Of a stretch of DNA of 64,000 bases, positions 27,966 to 38,844 are shown piece by piece. The stretch spans positions 1 to 64,000 of the forward strand of contig NZ_NGNS01000013.1 of NCBI RefSeq assembly GCF_002165625.1. Reading direction: 5' to 3'. Each line of letters begins with the position of its first letter. Position 1 is the stretch's first letter. The DNA comes from Neiella marina (lineage in GTDB: Bacteria > Pseudomonadota > Gammaproteobacteria > Enterobacterales > Neiellaceae). The notes under the pieces were generated by a model. It ran no database searches, had not been told where the DNA came from, and worked only from the letters and a program-made list of their open reading frames with translations. Both the position numbers and the translations under genes were made by a program.

Positions 27966-29149
27966 TACGATTCACCTGCACCTGTGGCCTGCATTGTGCG
28001 AACAGTGGCACCATTGGGTAATCCCGCCACCGGGGTAATCGCGATTCGTTCACCGTCTTGCAAACCGTCGCGGATATAAACCGTGTCGCGCTCTGAACGT
28101 TCAATGGTGATGATGCGACGTTCGATGGTGTCGTCGGGTTTCACCACCACAACCTGATCGCCACTGCGCAACACTTTGCGAGGCAACTGAATCATGTTGC
28201 GCGCCGAAGTACCGGTCACAGAAGCACTAACGAAGCGGCCAAATTTCAGCGGAAGATTATGTTCTGGGCCTGATTGAGTGTTTCGCAAATACGGATCTGC
28301 GATTTCAATGACGGCATAAATGAACCGCGACTTATCATCGATAATCCCCTCGGAGCGAACTAGGTTGGCTGGCCAGAAAAAGTCCTTGTTGCCGATTTGA
28401 CTGCTGAGAGTCACTTTTGCCGCCGATGGATCATCGCCGAGTTCGAGGTAAGCCAACTCGGTATCAGTGATCGGCAACCTAACTTCTGCTACGTCGGTGC
28501 CAAACAACTCAGCGACCTTGGTTCCGCGGCTGATAAACTCGCCAACATCGACTTCTTTGGTTCGTAAGATAGCGTCGTATGGAGCTCGGAGTTGGGTTCG
28601 TTCAAGGTTGCGTTTGGCCCGCTCGACCTGCGCTTGGGCATAGCTTAGATTGGCCATTTCTTTGGCGAGCTGGGGTTTGCGTAATCCCAACTCAGGGATC
28701 TCTTCAGCGGAATACTGACGCCAATCTTCTTCGGCAACTCGAGCTCTCGCTTTTTCTTCCTCCAATGACGCTCTGGCGCCATACAACGTCGCTTCGGCTG
28801 CTTTCAACTCGGTTTGATAGTCGGCATCTTCGAGTTGAACCAAGACTTCGCCCTTACGGACAAAACCGCCAGCAACAAAGTTCGGTGACACGGTCTCGAT
28901 TCGACCGCTGACTTCTGAGGTTAGGTCACTGCGGAACTTGGGCATGACAGAGCCTTGCGACTCAATGGTATAGAGCACGTCTTGGCGCGCCACATCCATC
29001 ACTTCGACCAACATCGGCTTGCGCTCTTGTTGCTCTTGCTGAGGTGGCTGCTTGCTGGCAAACATCACTGCAGCAATGGCAACGCAAACAATTAGAATGA
29101 GAAAGGGTAAACCAGCTTTCAACAGCAAGGCACGATTACGCAAGGTCAA
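27965..29149 (-). CDS. RND efflux periplasmic adaptor (membrane fusion protein)
   Basis: 394 residues: an N-terminal membrane anchor (LLKAGLPFLILIVCVAIAAVMF), a split lipoyl domain (SGRIETVSPNFVAGGFVRKGEVLVQL residues near 80-105 and the RTQLRAPYDA region), an alpha-helical hairpin between them, a beta-barrel domain and a C-terminal membrane-proximal domain (GLQDGERIAITPVAGLPNGA). It links the permease encoded next to an outer-membrane channel. The Arg/Lys-rich start suggests a non-cleaved anchor. Confidence 0.93.
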   Translation of the reverse strand: MTLRNRALLLKAGLPFLILIVCVAIAAVMFASKQPPQQEQQERKPMLVEVMDVARQDVLYTIESQGSVMPKFRSDLTSEVSGRIETVSPNFVAGGFVRKGEVLVQLEDADYQTELKAAEATLYGARASLEEEKARARVAEEDWRQYSAEEIPELGLRKPQLAKEMANLSYAQAQVERAKRNLERTQLRAPYDAILRTKEVDVGEFISRGTKVAELFGTDVAEVRLPITDTELAYLELGDDPSAAKVTLSSQIGNKDFFWPANLVRSEGIIDDKSRFIYAVIEIADPYLRNTQSGPEHNLPLKFGRFVSASVTGTSARNMIQLPRKVLRSGDQVVVVKPDDTIERRIITIERSERDTVYIRDGLQDGERIAITPVAGLPNGATVRTMQATGAGES

Positions 29150-29236
29150 TCCTCCTGATCGAACAGCAATCAGTTGTCGAGTTGATAAAACTCGTCGAGA
29201 TATGGCAACAGATTTGGTGTGGTTATTGACTGGAGG

Positions 29237-29602
29237 TTACACCAATAATTGGTAAAGCTTAATTCCCCACACCAAGATCATTAGAAAAAGAGCAAGAAAA
29301 ACAGCGGCGGATCCCATATCTTTGGCCCGTCCACTCAATTTGTGATAATCGGTTGAGACGCGATCGGTAATGGCTTCGATAGCAGAATTCAGCAACTCCA
29401 CAATCACTACTAAGACCACACTGGCCAACAGGATCACTTGTTCGGTAAAACTGTCACCAATCCAAAATGCCAGTGGTGCCATCACCAGTAGTAATATGAC
29501 TTCTTGACGAAATGCCTCTTCATGCTTCCAAGCAGCCTTAAACCCTTTGTATGAGTAACCCGTGGCCGCAATAATGCGAGCCATGCCCTTACGCTGGTTC
29601 AT
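29237..29602 (-). CDS. dgkA: Diacylglycerol kinase
   Basis: A 121-residue, three-helix inner-membrane enzyme that phosphorylates diacylglycerol to phosphatidate, recycling lipid released by glycan and osmolyte decoration. The catalytic segment VELLNSAIEAITDRVS near residue 75 is nearly the E. coli DgkA sequence, and length agrees (122). The start at 29602 (MNQRKGMARI) fits the family; the frame is open to 29662 but the extra 20 residues have no counterpart. It is followed by the RND adaptor gene in the same direction, 88 bases away. Confidence 0.94.
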   Translation of the reverse strand: MNQRKGMARIIAATGYSYKGFKAAWKHEEAFRQEVILLLVMAPLAFWIGDSFTEQVILLASVVLVVIVELLNSAIEAITDRVSTDYHKLSGRAKDMGSAAVFLALFLMILVWGIKLYQLLV

Positions 29603-29698
29603 GTCGTGTATTCCAAATCGATTCGATACAAAGCGCCCGACCATAGCAGCCAACAATGACAATTATGTGTCGACTAAAAATGTCCGAACCAAGGGCCG

Positions 29699-30454
29699 TC
29701 AAAAGGCTTTTACCAGCAGTGCCAGTCCCACCAAAATGGTCACTGTTTCAAACGCGCGCTTAATCACTTGGCTGCCCTTTTTAATGCTCAAGTGGGCGCC
29801 AAAGTATCCGCCCAGCAATGAGCCAGCAAGCAAAGCGGGTAACCAACTCCAGTGAACTTGTCCCAGCACTCCTAACAACCCAGCACCGGTACCATTCCAA
29901 ATAACGCCGACCCAAACCAAGGTATGGGCAACCGCCCGCTGATAATCAAGTTTGAGGTAACTTACCAGCCAAAGCGTAACAAATAACCCGGTTCCTGAGG
30001 TCAAAGAACCATTGAGAATGCCAATGATAAACAAGCCGCAACCAGCTGCCATGGCGCGCTTTAGAGTCAGTTGTTGAAACAGGTTCTCAGTCCCTAACTT
30101 GGGTTTGCACACCGAGTAAATCCCCAGCCCAATGGTGAGCAAGCCCAGTGCAATTTGCGCTGCCTGTTCAGGCACCGCCAAAATTCCCCAAGCCCCTAAC
30201 AACACCCCAGGAACACCACTGACCACCATTAGCACCGAGAGCTGCAGGTGCAAATTGCGTTCCTTGTAGTGACGAAAAGCTGCGCCGACGCCCAGCGCCA
30301 CCGAAGCAACTTTGTGAGTTGCTAGTGCAATGGCAAAGGGTAAACCGAGGAAAATGAGTGCCGGAAATTGCAGCAGTCCTGCGCCGCCGCCAGAAAATGC
30401 CGAAAAAGTATTTGCGATTAACGAAATGATGAATAGGCCGAACTGCGCTGCCAT
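29699..30454 (-). CDS. TauE/SafE-family (TSUP) membrane permease
   Basis: 251 residues with about eight hydrophobic helices. The family's glycine-rich first repeat is seen in NTFSAFSGGGAGLLQFPALIFLG and the second in FIIGILNGSLTSGTGLFVTLWLV. Members move sulfite, sulfoacetate or other small organic sulfonates/anions across the inner membrane. Start 30454 is set by GGAGAG; the frame extends upstream without a signal. The substrate is unknown and the neighbours do not point to one. Confidence 0.87.
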   Translation of the reverse strand: MAAQFGLFIISLIANTFSAFSGGGAGLLQFPALIFLGLPFAIALATHKVASVALGVGAAFRHYKERNLHLQLSVLMVVSGVPGVLLGAWGILAVPEQAAQIALGLLTIGLGIYSVCKPKLGTENLFQQLTLKRAMAAGCGLFIIGILNGSLTSGTGLFVTLWLVSYLKLDYQRAVAHTLVWVGVIWNGTGAGLLGVLGQVHWSWLPALLAGSLLGGYFGAHLSIKKGSQVIKRAFETVTILVGLALLVKAF

Positions 30455-30543
30455 GAAGCTCTCCGTATTAGAACAACGTCCTTTGTCAGCGATTTGGCTC
30501 GCCGAGCCCAAAACAGTACATCAAGACCACAGAGAAACAAAAG

Positions 30544-31758
30544 TTATTCGGCATTGTTGCTAGCGCGCTTTGCCAGCCACGAAACCAGTGGATTGGCACT
30601 AACACCATGAAACAGCACGCTCAGAACGATGGTACAAACCACGGTCATGGCTAGGGTGTGAACACCATCAAGCGAGCTATTGTAAACAACGACGGCAAAC
30701 ACAATGCTGGCAAGCCCCCTTGGACCAAACCAGCCGATAAAGAGTTTTTCCCCGCCACCAAGCTTCAATCCTGTCAGAACTAAAAACACCGGTAACATCC
30801 GGATAACCGTCAAACTGAGCAAGGCATACACCAAAATAGTCCAGTCAAAGGCAGCTAAAGATTTCGACAAAACCACGGCACCAAAGGCGACCCAAGTGAC
30901 CAAGGAAAGCGAGTCACCAGCGCCCTCTGCTCGCTCCAGTAAATCATGTTTCAGCGAATGATTAGCAGTCTGCCAGCCAAACAATATGCCGCCAACAAAA
31001 GCCGCTATAAAGCCACTACCGCCAATCGTTTGAGCAACGGCAAAACAAGATATCGCCAATGCGACCACTGGTACTTGCAACCAAGATTCTTCAATCCAAT
31101 TGTTGTCACTACTGCGTTTTAACAACCATGCACCTGGGACTGCGAGCACAATAGCGGTCAGAACACCCAAGCCAATCTCGGAGGCAACATAATGCATTGC
31201 CAACATTGATACGCCACGATCGCCACTTTGTCCCTCAGCGAGCGCCAGTAACACAAATAGAATCGGTACGCAGATACCATCATTCAAACCGCTTTCGAAG
31301 TTCAACCCCTCTCGGATGGGTGCGGGAACAGATTGATCGCTTACTACAGCTTTACCCAACGCAGCGTCCGTTGGTGCCAACATGGTTGCCAAAATGGCCA
31401 TTTCTAGCAAAGTTAGATCATCAAACAACAGCCAAGCAGCACCAAACCCTAGAGCAATAGTCAGAGGTAACGACAGCACCAATAATCGCTCGGGAATTTG
31501 AACACTGCGCTTTAACACTGTTAGGTCCGCTTTGGCGGCATCAGCAAACAACACCATGGCGAGCGTTAACTCGGCAATCAACCGCAAGCCATCGGCATTC
31601 AACGACAGCTGCAACCAGTTCAATCCGACTGGCCCCATAGCCACGCCAAATAGCGTGAACACCACAGCTCCATTGAACCACGAGCGTGACATCACTCCCG
31701 CGAGCAAGCTGTATATGCAGGCGAAGGCGGCAATTAGCGCTAGATTTTGATAAAGCAT
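30544..31758 (-). CDS. CPA1-type cation:proton antiporter
   Basis: A 404-residue Na+/H+ antiporter-like protein with 11-13 hydrophobic helices. Key polar motifs are LAPTDAALGKAVV and LNFESGLNDGI, carrying the conserved Asp residues of NhaP/CPA1 ion transport. No cytosolic regulatory domain follows. Start at 31758 follows GGAG. The product should help pH and sodium homeostasis, fitting a marine lifestyle. It is divergent from cysK. Confidence 0.88.
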   Translation of the reverse strand: MLYQNLALIAAFACIYSLLAGVMSRSWFNGAVVFTLFGVAMGPVGLNWLQLSLNADGLRLIAELTLAMVLFADAAKADLTVLKRSVQIPERLLVLSLPLTIALGFGAAWLLFDDLTLLEMAILATMLAPTDAALGKAVVSDQSVPAPIREGLNFESGLNDGICVPILFVLLALAEGQSGDRGVSMLAMHYVASEIGLGVLTAIVLAVPGAWLLKRSSDNNWIEESWLQVPVVALAISCFAVAQTIGGSGFIAAFVGGILFGWQTANHSLKHDLLERAEGAGDSLSLVTWVAFGAVVLSKSLAAFDWTILVYALLSLTVIRMLPVFLVLTGLKLGGGEKLFIGWFGPRGLASIVFAVVVYNSSLDGVHTLAMTVVCTIVLSVLFHGVSANPLVSWLAKRASNNAE

Positions 31759-31957
31759 GTCGGCTCCATATCTCGACACCCTAAAGTTCACCGATGGCTT
31801 CAACTAAGACACAGCGCCCAGTTATTGGACATCGGCTGAACACGAAAATTAGTAAAAATTTGTAGCTGCCTTAGAAACTTAGTCAAACAAATAGCAAGCT
31901 GCCGAAAGATTAGTGCTCGCTCGATGGAAGTTAACAGTACGACAAGCGCCATATTCC

Positions 31958-31999
31958 ATATCGTTATGGTGAAACTGGAATAATGGGCAATAACGATAT
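31958..31999. promoter_or_regulatory. Inverted repeat in the antiporter-cysK divergent spacer
   Basis: ATATCGTTAT (31958-31967) and ATAACGATAT (31990-31999) are perfect inverted repeats separated by 22 bases, 79-120 bases upstream of the cysK start. This could be a regulator site, CysB being one candidate by context only, or a hairpin. The remaining part of the 319-base spacer shows no gene and no clear sigma-70 promoter. Confidence 0.45.
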
Positions 32000-32077
32000 A
32001 ACAAAGTTGACTTTGCAGTGTGGATATTAACGCCTATGCTACCGTTCAATCCTACACACCGACTCAAGGACTTGGGT

Positions 32078-33040
32078 ATGAAAGTATATGAAGATAATTC
32101 GGCGTCAATTGGTCATACGCCGTTAGTAAAACTAAATCGCGTCGTGGGCAGCGGCAACGTCTATGCCAAAGTTGAAGCCCGTAACCCAAGCTTTTCGGTC
32201 AAGTGCCGAATCGGTGCCAACATGATCTGGGATGCAGAGAAAAAAGGCATTCTGACCAAAGATAAAGTACTGGTTGAACCAACCAGTGGTAACACTGGTA
32301 TCGCGCTGGCATTCGTTGCAGCTGCTCGCGGCTACAAGTTGATTTTAACCATGCCGAATACCATGAGCCTTGAGCGCCGTAAGCTGCTCAAAGCACTGGG
32401 AGCCGATCTGGTGTTGACTGACGGCGCCAAAGGCATGAAAGGCGCAATCGCAAAAGCAGAAGAGTTGCGCGACGGTGACCCAGACAAGTACTTACTGCTC
32501 GGTCAGTTCGATAACCCAGCTAACCCAGAAATCCACGTCAAGACAACTGGTCCAGAGATTTGGGATGACACCGACGGCGAAGTCGATGTATTCATCGCGG
32601 GTGTTGGTACTGGTGGCACCATCACAGGTGTGAGCCGCTACATCAAAGAAACCCAAGGCAAAAACATTATTAGTGTCGCGGTCGAGCCAGTAGAGTCGCC
32701 AGTGATCACTCAGGCCAAAGCAGGTGAAGAACTCACTCCTGGGCCGCACAAAATTCAAGGTATTGGTGCCGGCTTTATTCCTGGCAACTTAGACTTGGAT
32801 CTCGTTGATCGTGTTGAGCAAGTAAGCAGCGAAGATGCGATCACTACTGCAAGAGAATTGATGGAAAAAGAAGGCATTTTGGCCGGTATCAGCTCGGGCG
32901 CCGCAGTTGTTGCAGCTCAGCGTTTGGCAGCTGAATACCCAGATAAAAAGATTGTGGTGATCTTGCCAAGTGCAGCAGAACGCTACCTATCAAGTGCATT
33001 ATTTGCTGGCGTCTTCACGGAACAAGAAAACGTTCAGTAA
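32078..33040 (+). CDS. cysK: Cysteine synthase A (O-acetylserine sulfhydrylase)
   Basis: A 320-residue PLP enzyme making cysteine from O-acetylserine and sulfide. The PLP-binding region has the Lys in [18 protein letters not shown] (about residue 42), the substrate loop is [11 protein letters not shown], and the phosphate-binding glycine loop is [20 protein letters not shown] lies at the C-terminal side. The start at 32078 follows AAGGA; the frame runs further upstream without support. A terminator follows. Confidence 0.96.
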   Translation: MKVYEDNSASIGHTPLVKLNRVVGSGNVYAKVEARNPSFSVKCRIGANMIWDAEKKGILTKDKVLVEPTSGNTGIALAFVAAARGYKLILTMPNTMSLERRKLLKALGADLVLTDGAKGMKGAIAKAEELRDGDPDKYLLLGQFDNPANPEIHVKTTGPEIWDDTDGEVDVFIAGVGTGGTITGVSRYIKETQGKNIISVAVEPVESPVITQAKAGEELTPGPHKIQGIGAGFIPGNLDLDLVDRVEQVSSEDAITTARELMEKEGILAGISSGAAVVAAQRLAAEYPDKKIVVILPSAAERYLSSALFAGVFTEQENVQ

Positions 33041-33066
33041 CTAATTGTTATTTTTAGTTAGTCATC

Positions 33067-33093
33067 AGCGGCACTTCGGTGCCGCTTTTTTTA
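33067..33093 (+). terminator. cysK terminator
   Basis: Stem AGCGGCAC / GTGCCGCT with a stable TTCG tetraloop, followed by seven T. Confidence 0.95.
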
Positions 33094-33190
33094 TGATTTC
33101 AGCAGCTTTCGCATTTTTATGCGATTAAATGAATAAAAAATCACTTTTTACCCCCTTCTATGCTTGCGCCTCACCCGTTTATGGTGCAAA

Positions 33191-33219
33191 GTGACTGATC
33201 TAAATAAATCGATTATAAG
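33191..33219 (+). promoter_or_regulatory. Possible asnB promoter
   Basis: GTGACT (33191-33196) and TATAAG (33214-33219) are separated by 17 bases and lie 78 bases upstream of the asnB start. The match to consensus is fair only. Confidence 0.4.
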
Positions 33220-33296
33220 CCGCTGTAATGCGGTCTGCGCCAACTAAGTGTGAGTCTGGCCTCTCACGTTGGGAAAGAAAATCATAAGGAGTACGT

Positions 33297-34967
33297 ATGT
33301 GTTCTATTCTCGGTATTCTTGACATCAAATCTGATGTCTCCGAGCTGCGTAAGCAAGCTTTACAGCTGTCGAAGTTGATGCGCCACCGCGGCCCAGACTG
33401 GTCTGGTATTTACACCAGTGATAACGCCATTTTGGCCCACGAACGTCTGTCTATTGTTGGCGTCGAAAATGGCGCGCAGCCACTTTATAATCCGAGCAAA
33501 ACACATGCCCTCGCCGTCAATGGCGAAATCTACAATCACAAAGAATTAGAAGCCAACCTCGGCATCGACTTTGAATTTCAGACTCGCTCTGACTGTGAAG
33601 TGATTTTGGCGCTGTACCAAGAGCATGGCGTTAACTTCATCGACAAGCTCAATGGCATGTTTGCTTTCTGTTTGTACGACGAAGAGAAAAACAGCTACCT
33701 CATCGCTCGTGACCACATTGGTATCATTCCACTCTACATCGGTTGGGATGAGCACGGTAACTTCTACGTATCGTCTGAAATGAAGGCCCTGACGCCAGTT
33801 TGTAACCGCGTAGAAACCTTCCCTCCGGGTCATTACTTGGACAGCACCACAGGTGAAATCACGCGCTACTACAACCGCGACTGGCATAGCTTTGATGCAG
33901 TCAAAGACAACGAGAGCTCGGTTGCGGAATTGCGCGAAGCGCTCGAAGAGTCTGTTAAGAGCCACTTGATGTCAGATGTACCGTACGGCGTTTTGTTGTC
34001 CGGTGGTTTAGATTCGTCGGTCACTTCCGCCGTTGCTCAGAAGTTCTCCAAGCGTCGGGTTGAAGATGATGAAAAATCAGAAGCCTGGTGGCCTCGTTTG
34101 CACTCATTTGCGGTTGGCCTGAAAGGCTCACCAGATCTAGTGGCGGCGCAGAAAGTTGCTGATCACATCGGCACAGTTCACCACGAAATTCACTTCACTG
34201 TGCAAGAAGGCTTAGATGCCATTCGCGACGTGATTTACCACCTTGAAACTTATGATGTCACCACCATTCGCGCATCCACGCCAATGTACCTGATGGCACG
34301 CCAGATTAAAGCCATGGGCATCAAGATGGTTCTGTCTGGTGAAGGTGCAGATGAAATCTTTGGTGGCTACTTGTACTTCCACAAAGCTCCGAACGCTCAA
34401 GAGTTTCATGAAGAGCTGCTGCGCAAGCTGGATAAACTGAACTTGTTCGATTGCCTGCGCGCTAACAAAGCCATGTCAGCTTGGGGCGTTGAGGCCCGCG
34501 TGCCGTTCTTGGATAAGAAGTTCATGGACGTGGCAATGCGGATCAATCCGACCGATAAGATGTGTGGCAGCAACGGCAAGATGGAAAAACACATCCTCCG
34601 TGAAGCCTTTGCTCACCTGCTACCAGAAAGCGTTGCATGGCGCCAAAAAGAGCAATTCTCCGATGGCGTGGGCTACAGCTGGATTGACACCCTGAAAGAA
34701 ATGACTGAATCAGAAGTGTCTGATCAAGAACTGGCCAACGCTGAATACAAGTTCCCAATCAACACGCCAGATAGCAAAGAAGCCTACTTCTACCGTAGCA
34801 TCTTCGAAGATCACTTCGGTAAAGTGGATACCGTGTTGAAGACAGTGCCGCATGGCAAGTCAGTTGCTTGTTCAACGCCAGAAGCTTTGGCCTGGGATGA
34901 GAGTTTCCAAAACCTCAACGACCCATCAGGCCGCACCGTTGGTGTTCACAACGAAGCCTACGATTAA
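33297..34967 (+). CDS. asnB: Asparagine synthase B (glutamine-hydrolysing)
   Basis: 556 residues. The N-terminal class II glutaminase domain begins with the catalytic Cys2 (MCSILGI), revealed after Met removal, and has the RLSIVG and NGEIYNH segments. The C-terminal synthetase domain has the ATP pyrophosphatase loop SGGLDSS and GEGADEIFGGY. It converts aspartate, ATP and glutamine to asparagine. Length matches E. coli AsnB (554). A good AAGGAG precedes the start. It is monocistronic with a strong terminator. Confidence 0.97.
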   Translation: MCSILGILDIKSDVSELRKQALQLSKLMRHRGPDWSGIYTSDNAILAHERLSIVGVENGAQPLYNPSKTHALAVNGEIYNHKELEANLGIDFEFQTRSDCEVILALYQEHGVNFIDKLNGMFAFCLYDEEKNSYLIARDHIGIIPLYIGWDEHGNFYVSSEMKALTPVCNRVETFPPGHYLDSTTGEITRYYNRDWHSFDAVKDNESSVAELREALEESVKSHLMSDVPYGVLLSGGLDSSVTSAVAQKFSKRRVEDDEKSEAWWPRLHSFAVGLKGSPDLVAAQKVADHIGTVHHEIHFTVQEGLDAIRDVIYHLETYDVTTIRASTPMYLMARQIKAMGIKMVLSGEGADEIFGGYLYFHKAPNAQEFHEELLRKLDKLNLFDCLRANKAMSAWGVEARVPFLDKKFMDVAMRINPTDKMCGSNGKMEKHILREAFAHLLPESVAWRQKEQFSDGVGYSWIDTLKEMTESEVSDQELANAEYKFPINTPDSKEAYFYRSIFEDHFGKVDTVLKTVPHGKSVACSTPEALAWDESFQNLNDPSGRTVGVHNEAYD

Positions 34968-34986
34968 TCGCTCACAGCGATTTTGC

Positions 34987-35017
34987 AAAAAGCCACCAGC
35001 TCTCTGGTGGCTTTTTT
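34987..35017 (+). terminator. asnB terminator
   Basis: Stem AGCCACCAG / CTGGTGGCT with a 4-base loop, A-rich before and six T after. Confidence 0.95.
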
Positions 35018-35142
35018 GTTGGTGCGCCTTTTGATGACAGGCATCTCGCTGCGATGCGATGAATTGACCGATCTCAGATTGTTTCCCGTTAGAGAAGTTT
35101 CACTTTCTGCCGTATTCAGCATTAAACGGTTAACTATACTGA

Positions 35143-36333
<1,191 letters not shown>

Positions 36334-36362
36334 GCCTCTGTAGCTATCGACAAGGACCCATT

Positions 36363-37199
36363 ATGCTGACCACTTGCAGCGAAAATAAAGTCAGTAACGG
36401 CTGGCACAAGCAGTTCACTCACCAGTCTTCGGCGTTAAACTGCCCAATGCGCTTCGCTGTGTTTTTGCCACCACAGGCCAGCGAAAACAACCCCGTGCCA
36501 GCACTTTATTGGCTGTCGGGGCTGACCTGTAGCGATGAAAACTTCATGCAAAAGGCCGGTGCATTTCGCACTGCTGCCGAACTAGGTATCGCCCTTGTGG
36601 CACCAGATACCAGCCCTCGGGGCGAGCAAGTGGCTGATGATGAAAGCTACGATCTGGGGCAAGGCGCTGGCTTTTACCTCAATGCCAGCCAACCGCCGTG
36701 GGCCAGTCATTATCATATGTACGACTACGTCACGGTTGAACTGCCTGGCTTACTAGAGCGACACTTGCCGCTATCCTCTGTCAAAGCCATTAGCGGCCAT
36801 AGTATGGGCGGTCACGGTGCGTTAACCATTGGCTTGAAGAACCCAACCAGTTATCGCTCTATTTCAGCCTTTAGTCCAATCTGTAACCCAAGCAACTGCC
36901 CGTGGGGACAAAAAGCATTTCAGGCTTATCTTGGCGATGATAAGAAGCTTTGGCAAAGCTATGATGCCTGCGAACTCATCAAGTCAGCCCAACAAGTGCT
37001 ACCTATCCTCATCGATCAAGGCGACGCCGATGACTTTTTACAACAGCAACTGCACCCCGAAGCCCTAATCGCAGCGGCTAATGCAACTAATTACGACATC
37101 ACGTTAAGGATGCAACCGGGTTATGATCACAGCTACTTTTTCATCGCCACATTTATCGATGAACACCTGCGCTTCCATGCCAAGTACTTAAAAAGGTAG
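36363..37199 (+). CDS. fghA: S-formylglutathione hydrolase
   Basis: A 278-residue esterase-D-type alpha/beta hydrolase. The catalytic Ser is in [11 protein letters not shown] (about residue 148), Asp in [10 protein letters not shown] and His in GYDHSYFF. Other family segments are [17 protein letters not shown] and DTSPRG. It releases formate and glutathione from S-formylglutathione, the second step after frmA. AAGGA precedes the start. Length is as in the family. Confidence 0.95.
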   Translation: MLTTCSENKVSNGWHKQFTHQSSALNCPMRFAVFLPPQASENNPVPALYWLSGLTCSDENFMQKAGAFRTAAELGIALVAPDTSPRGEQVADDESYDLGQGAGFYLNASQPPWASHYHMYDYVTVELPGLLERHLPLSSVKAISGHSMGGHGALTIGLKNPTSYRSISAFSPICNPSNCPWGQKAFQAYLGDDKKLWQSYDACELIKSAQQVLPILIDQGDADDFLQQQLHPEALIAAANATNYDITLRMQPGYDHSYFFIATFIDEHLRFHAKYLKR

Positions 37200-37254
37200 C
37201 ATTGATATCACGCTAATAGGCCGTTACACGCTGACATCGTTCAAGGAGAAAACA

Positions 37255-37614
37255 ATGAGCCCTAAGGAAATCCTAACGCATTGGGTTGAGGTGTTTAATC
37301 AAGGGGATGCCGATAAACTTGCCAGCTTTTACACCGAACATGCCATCAACCATCAAGTGGCCAATGAACCAGTTAACGGCAAGCAAGCAATTAGAGACAT
37401 GTTTGCCAATGAGTTTGCCGCAGCCGATATGGTCTGTATTGTTGAGAATATTTTTGAAGATGGCGATTGGGCGATTTTAGAATGGAAAGATCCAATAGGC
37501 CTTCGTGGTTGTGGCTTCTTCAAGTTTGAACAAGGCCTGATCGTTCATCAGCGAGGCTATTGGGATAAGTTAAGCTTCCTTCGCGCCCATAACTTGCCAA
37601 TCCCTACAGAGTAA
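37255..37614 (+). CDS. SnoaL-like / NTF2-fold protein
   Basis: A 119-residue protein with the NTF2-like pattern: an N-terminal helix (ILTHWVEVFNQGDADKLASFY), then AINHQVANEPVNGKQAIRDMF and curved-sheet strands, ending GYWDKLSFLRAHNLP. SnoaL-like members are small cyclases, isomerases or binding proteins; no activity can be named. AAGGAG lies six bases before the start. It is 55 bases after fghA in the same direction and may be co-transcribed. Confidence 0.8.
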   Translation: MSPKEILTHWVEVFNQGDADKLASFYTEHAINHQVANEPVNGKQAIRDMFANEFAAADMVCIVENIFEDGDWAILEWKDPIGLRGCGFFKFEQGLIVHQRGYWDKLSFLRAHNLPIPTE

Positions 37615-37717
37615 TTTTGCCTAGTTCAGCGAGCCGCGATGAAAGCTGGATTAATATCAAGATTGCACAGTAAAACATGGCGTAAAGTGCACTCTTCACT
37701 AATCAACTCAGCACACT

Positions 37718-38773
37718 ATGCATCAACTGACACTCGATCCCGCTCACTCTACGCTGCATTACTGCGGCCGCTTTGACCGTTCGGTCGTTGGCAAAGCGAG
37801 TCACTCCTGGCCATACACGGGTATTCACACTCAGCTAAAAGCAGATAAGGCGGTGCTGCAACTGAACTGTGAACGAGGCATTGCGCCGGTGCCCAGCTAC
37901 TACGATGTGTTTATCGACGGCCAATGGCTAAGAACGCTGTGTTGTAAGCCCGGTCAGCAACAGTATGTGCTGTTCGATCAAACGGACCAACTACCTAGCG
38001 CTTCGTTTGAGCTCGCCATCCACCGGCGTAGCGAATCCCTAACGGGTGTTAGTCATTTTCTCGGTATCGACTTGTACCGCAGCGAAGCGGTGCCCTCGGC
38101 GTCAAAGCCGAAATCGAGACAACGAAAGATTGAGTTTTATGGTGACTCGATTAGTTGTGGCTATGGCAACGAAACCAACAAACCAGGCTACGATCCGGCT
38201 AAGAGCAACGCTTGCAAAGCATTTCCTGCGCTGGTTGCAAAACGGTTAGATGCCGATGTGAGTGTCGTTGCGTATTCCGGAGAGGGCATCTACCGGCGTT
38301 TTGACGGCAACGAGAACTTCAGCCTTCCCAACATTGCACAGCGTAGCCACCTGTATAGTGACAGCGACTGGCTATTTCCCGACGGCCCGGCCGATGCAGT
38401 AGTCATTAACCTAGGTACAAATGATTTTGTCCCTGGTATTGCCGACAAGCAAAAGTTCGTAACGGCCTACACTGAATTCGTCCAAACTCAGGCGAAACTG
38501 CACCCATTTGCGCCGATTTTTGTCGTGCTAGCCCCCAATCGTATGGTCGATAACTGGCGCGAGCAAGCAAGCTACCTAGAACAAGTCGTCAACGACTGCC
38601 AATCACTTAATATCAATATTCATTTCGTCGAAGTGGCGACATTAGTTGATGGCTTGTCGGGTTCCGATGACCACCCAAACCTAGCGCAACAACAGCTGAT
38701 CGCCGATGTCGTTGCTGACGCATTGGTTCAGATCTTGAACATTGAGCGTTCAGCATTGAGTATTAAATGCTAG
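37718..38773 (+). CDS. SGNH/GDSL esterase, carbohydrate esterase family 2-like
   Basis: 351 residues. An N-terminal beta-sandwich (about 1-125) is followed by an SGNH hydrolase domain. Motifs: FYGDSISCGYG (Ser in block I), LGTNDF (Asn in block III) and GSDDHPN (His in block V). This two-domain layout is that of CE2 acetyl esterases acting on acetylated plant or algal polysaccharide. No signal peptide is visible, so it would act in the cytosol on imported oligosaccharides unless the start is wrong. The ribosome site is weak. Confidence 0.8.
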   Translation: MHQLTLDPAHSTLHYCGRFDRSVVGKASHSWPYTGIHTQLKADKAVLQLNCERGIAPVPSYYDVFIDGQWLRTLCCKPGQQQYVLFDQTDQLPSASFELAIHRRSESLTGVSHFLGIDLYRSEAVPSASKPKSRQRKIEFYGDSISCGYGNETNKPGYDPAKSNACKAFPALVAKRLDADVSVVAYSGEGIYRRFDGNENFSLPNIAQRSHLYSDSDWLFPDGPADAVVINLGTNDFVPGIADKQKFVTAYTEFVQTQAKLHPFAPIFVVLAPNRMVDNWREQASYLEQVVNDCQSLNINIHFVEVATLVDGLSGSDDHPNLAQQQLIADVVADALVQILNIERSALSIKC

Positions 38774-38844
38774 GCAAGTCTTTATGGGCTGACCACGTTA
38801 GTCGCCCAACCGACCTCACTAGTACCAAACGTTATTAGCCGCAT

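Noticed and set aside
32007-32030. TTGACT ... TATTAA as the cysK promoter
   Set aside because: The spacer is only 12 bases, far short of the usual 16-18.
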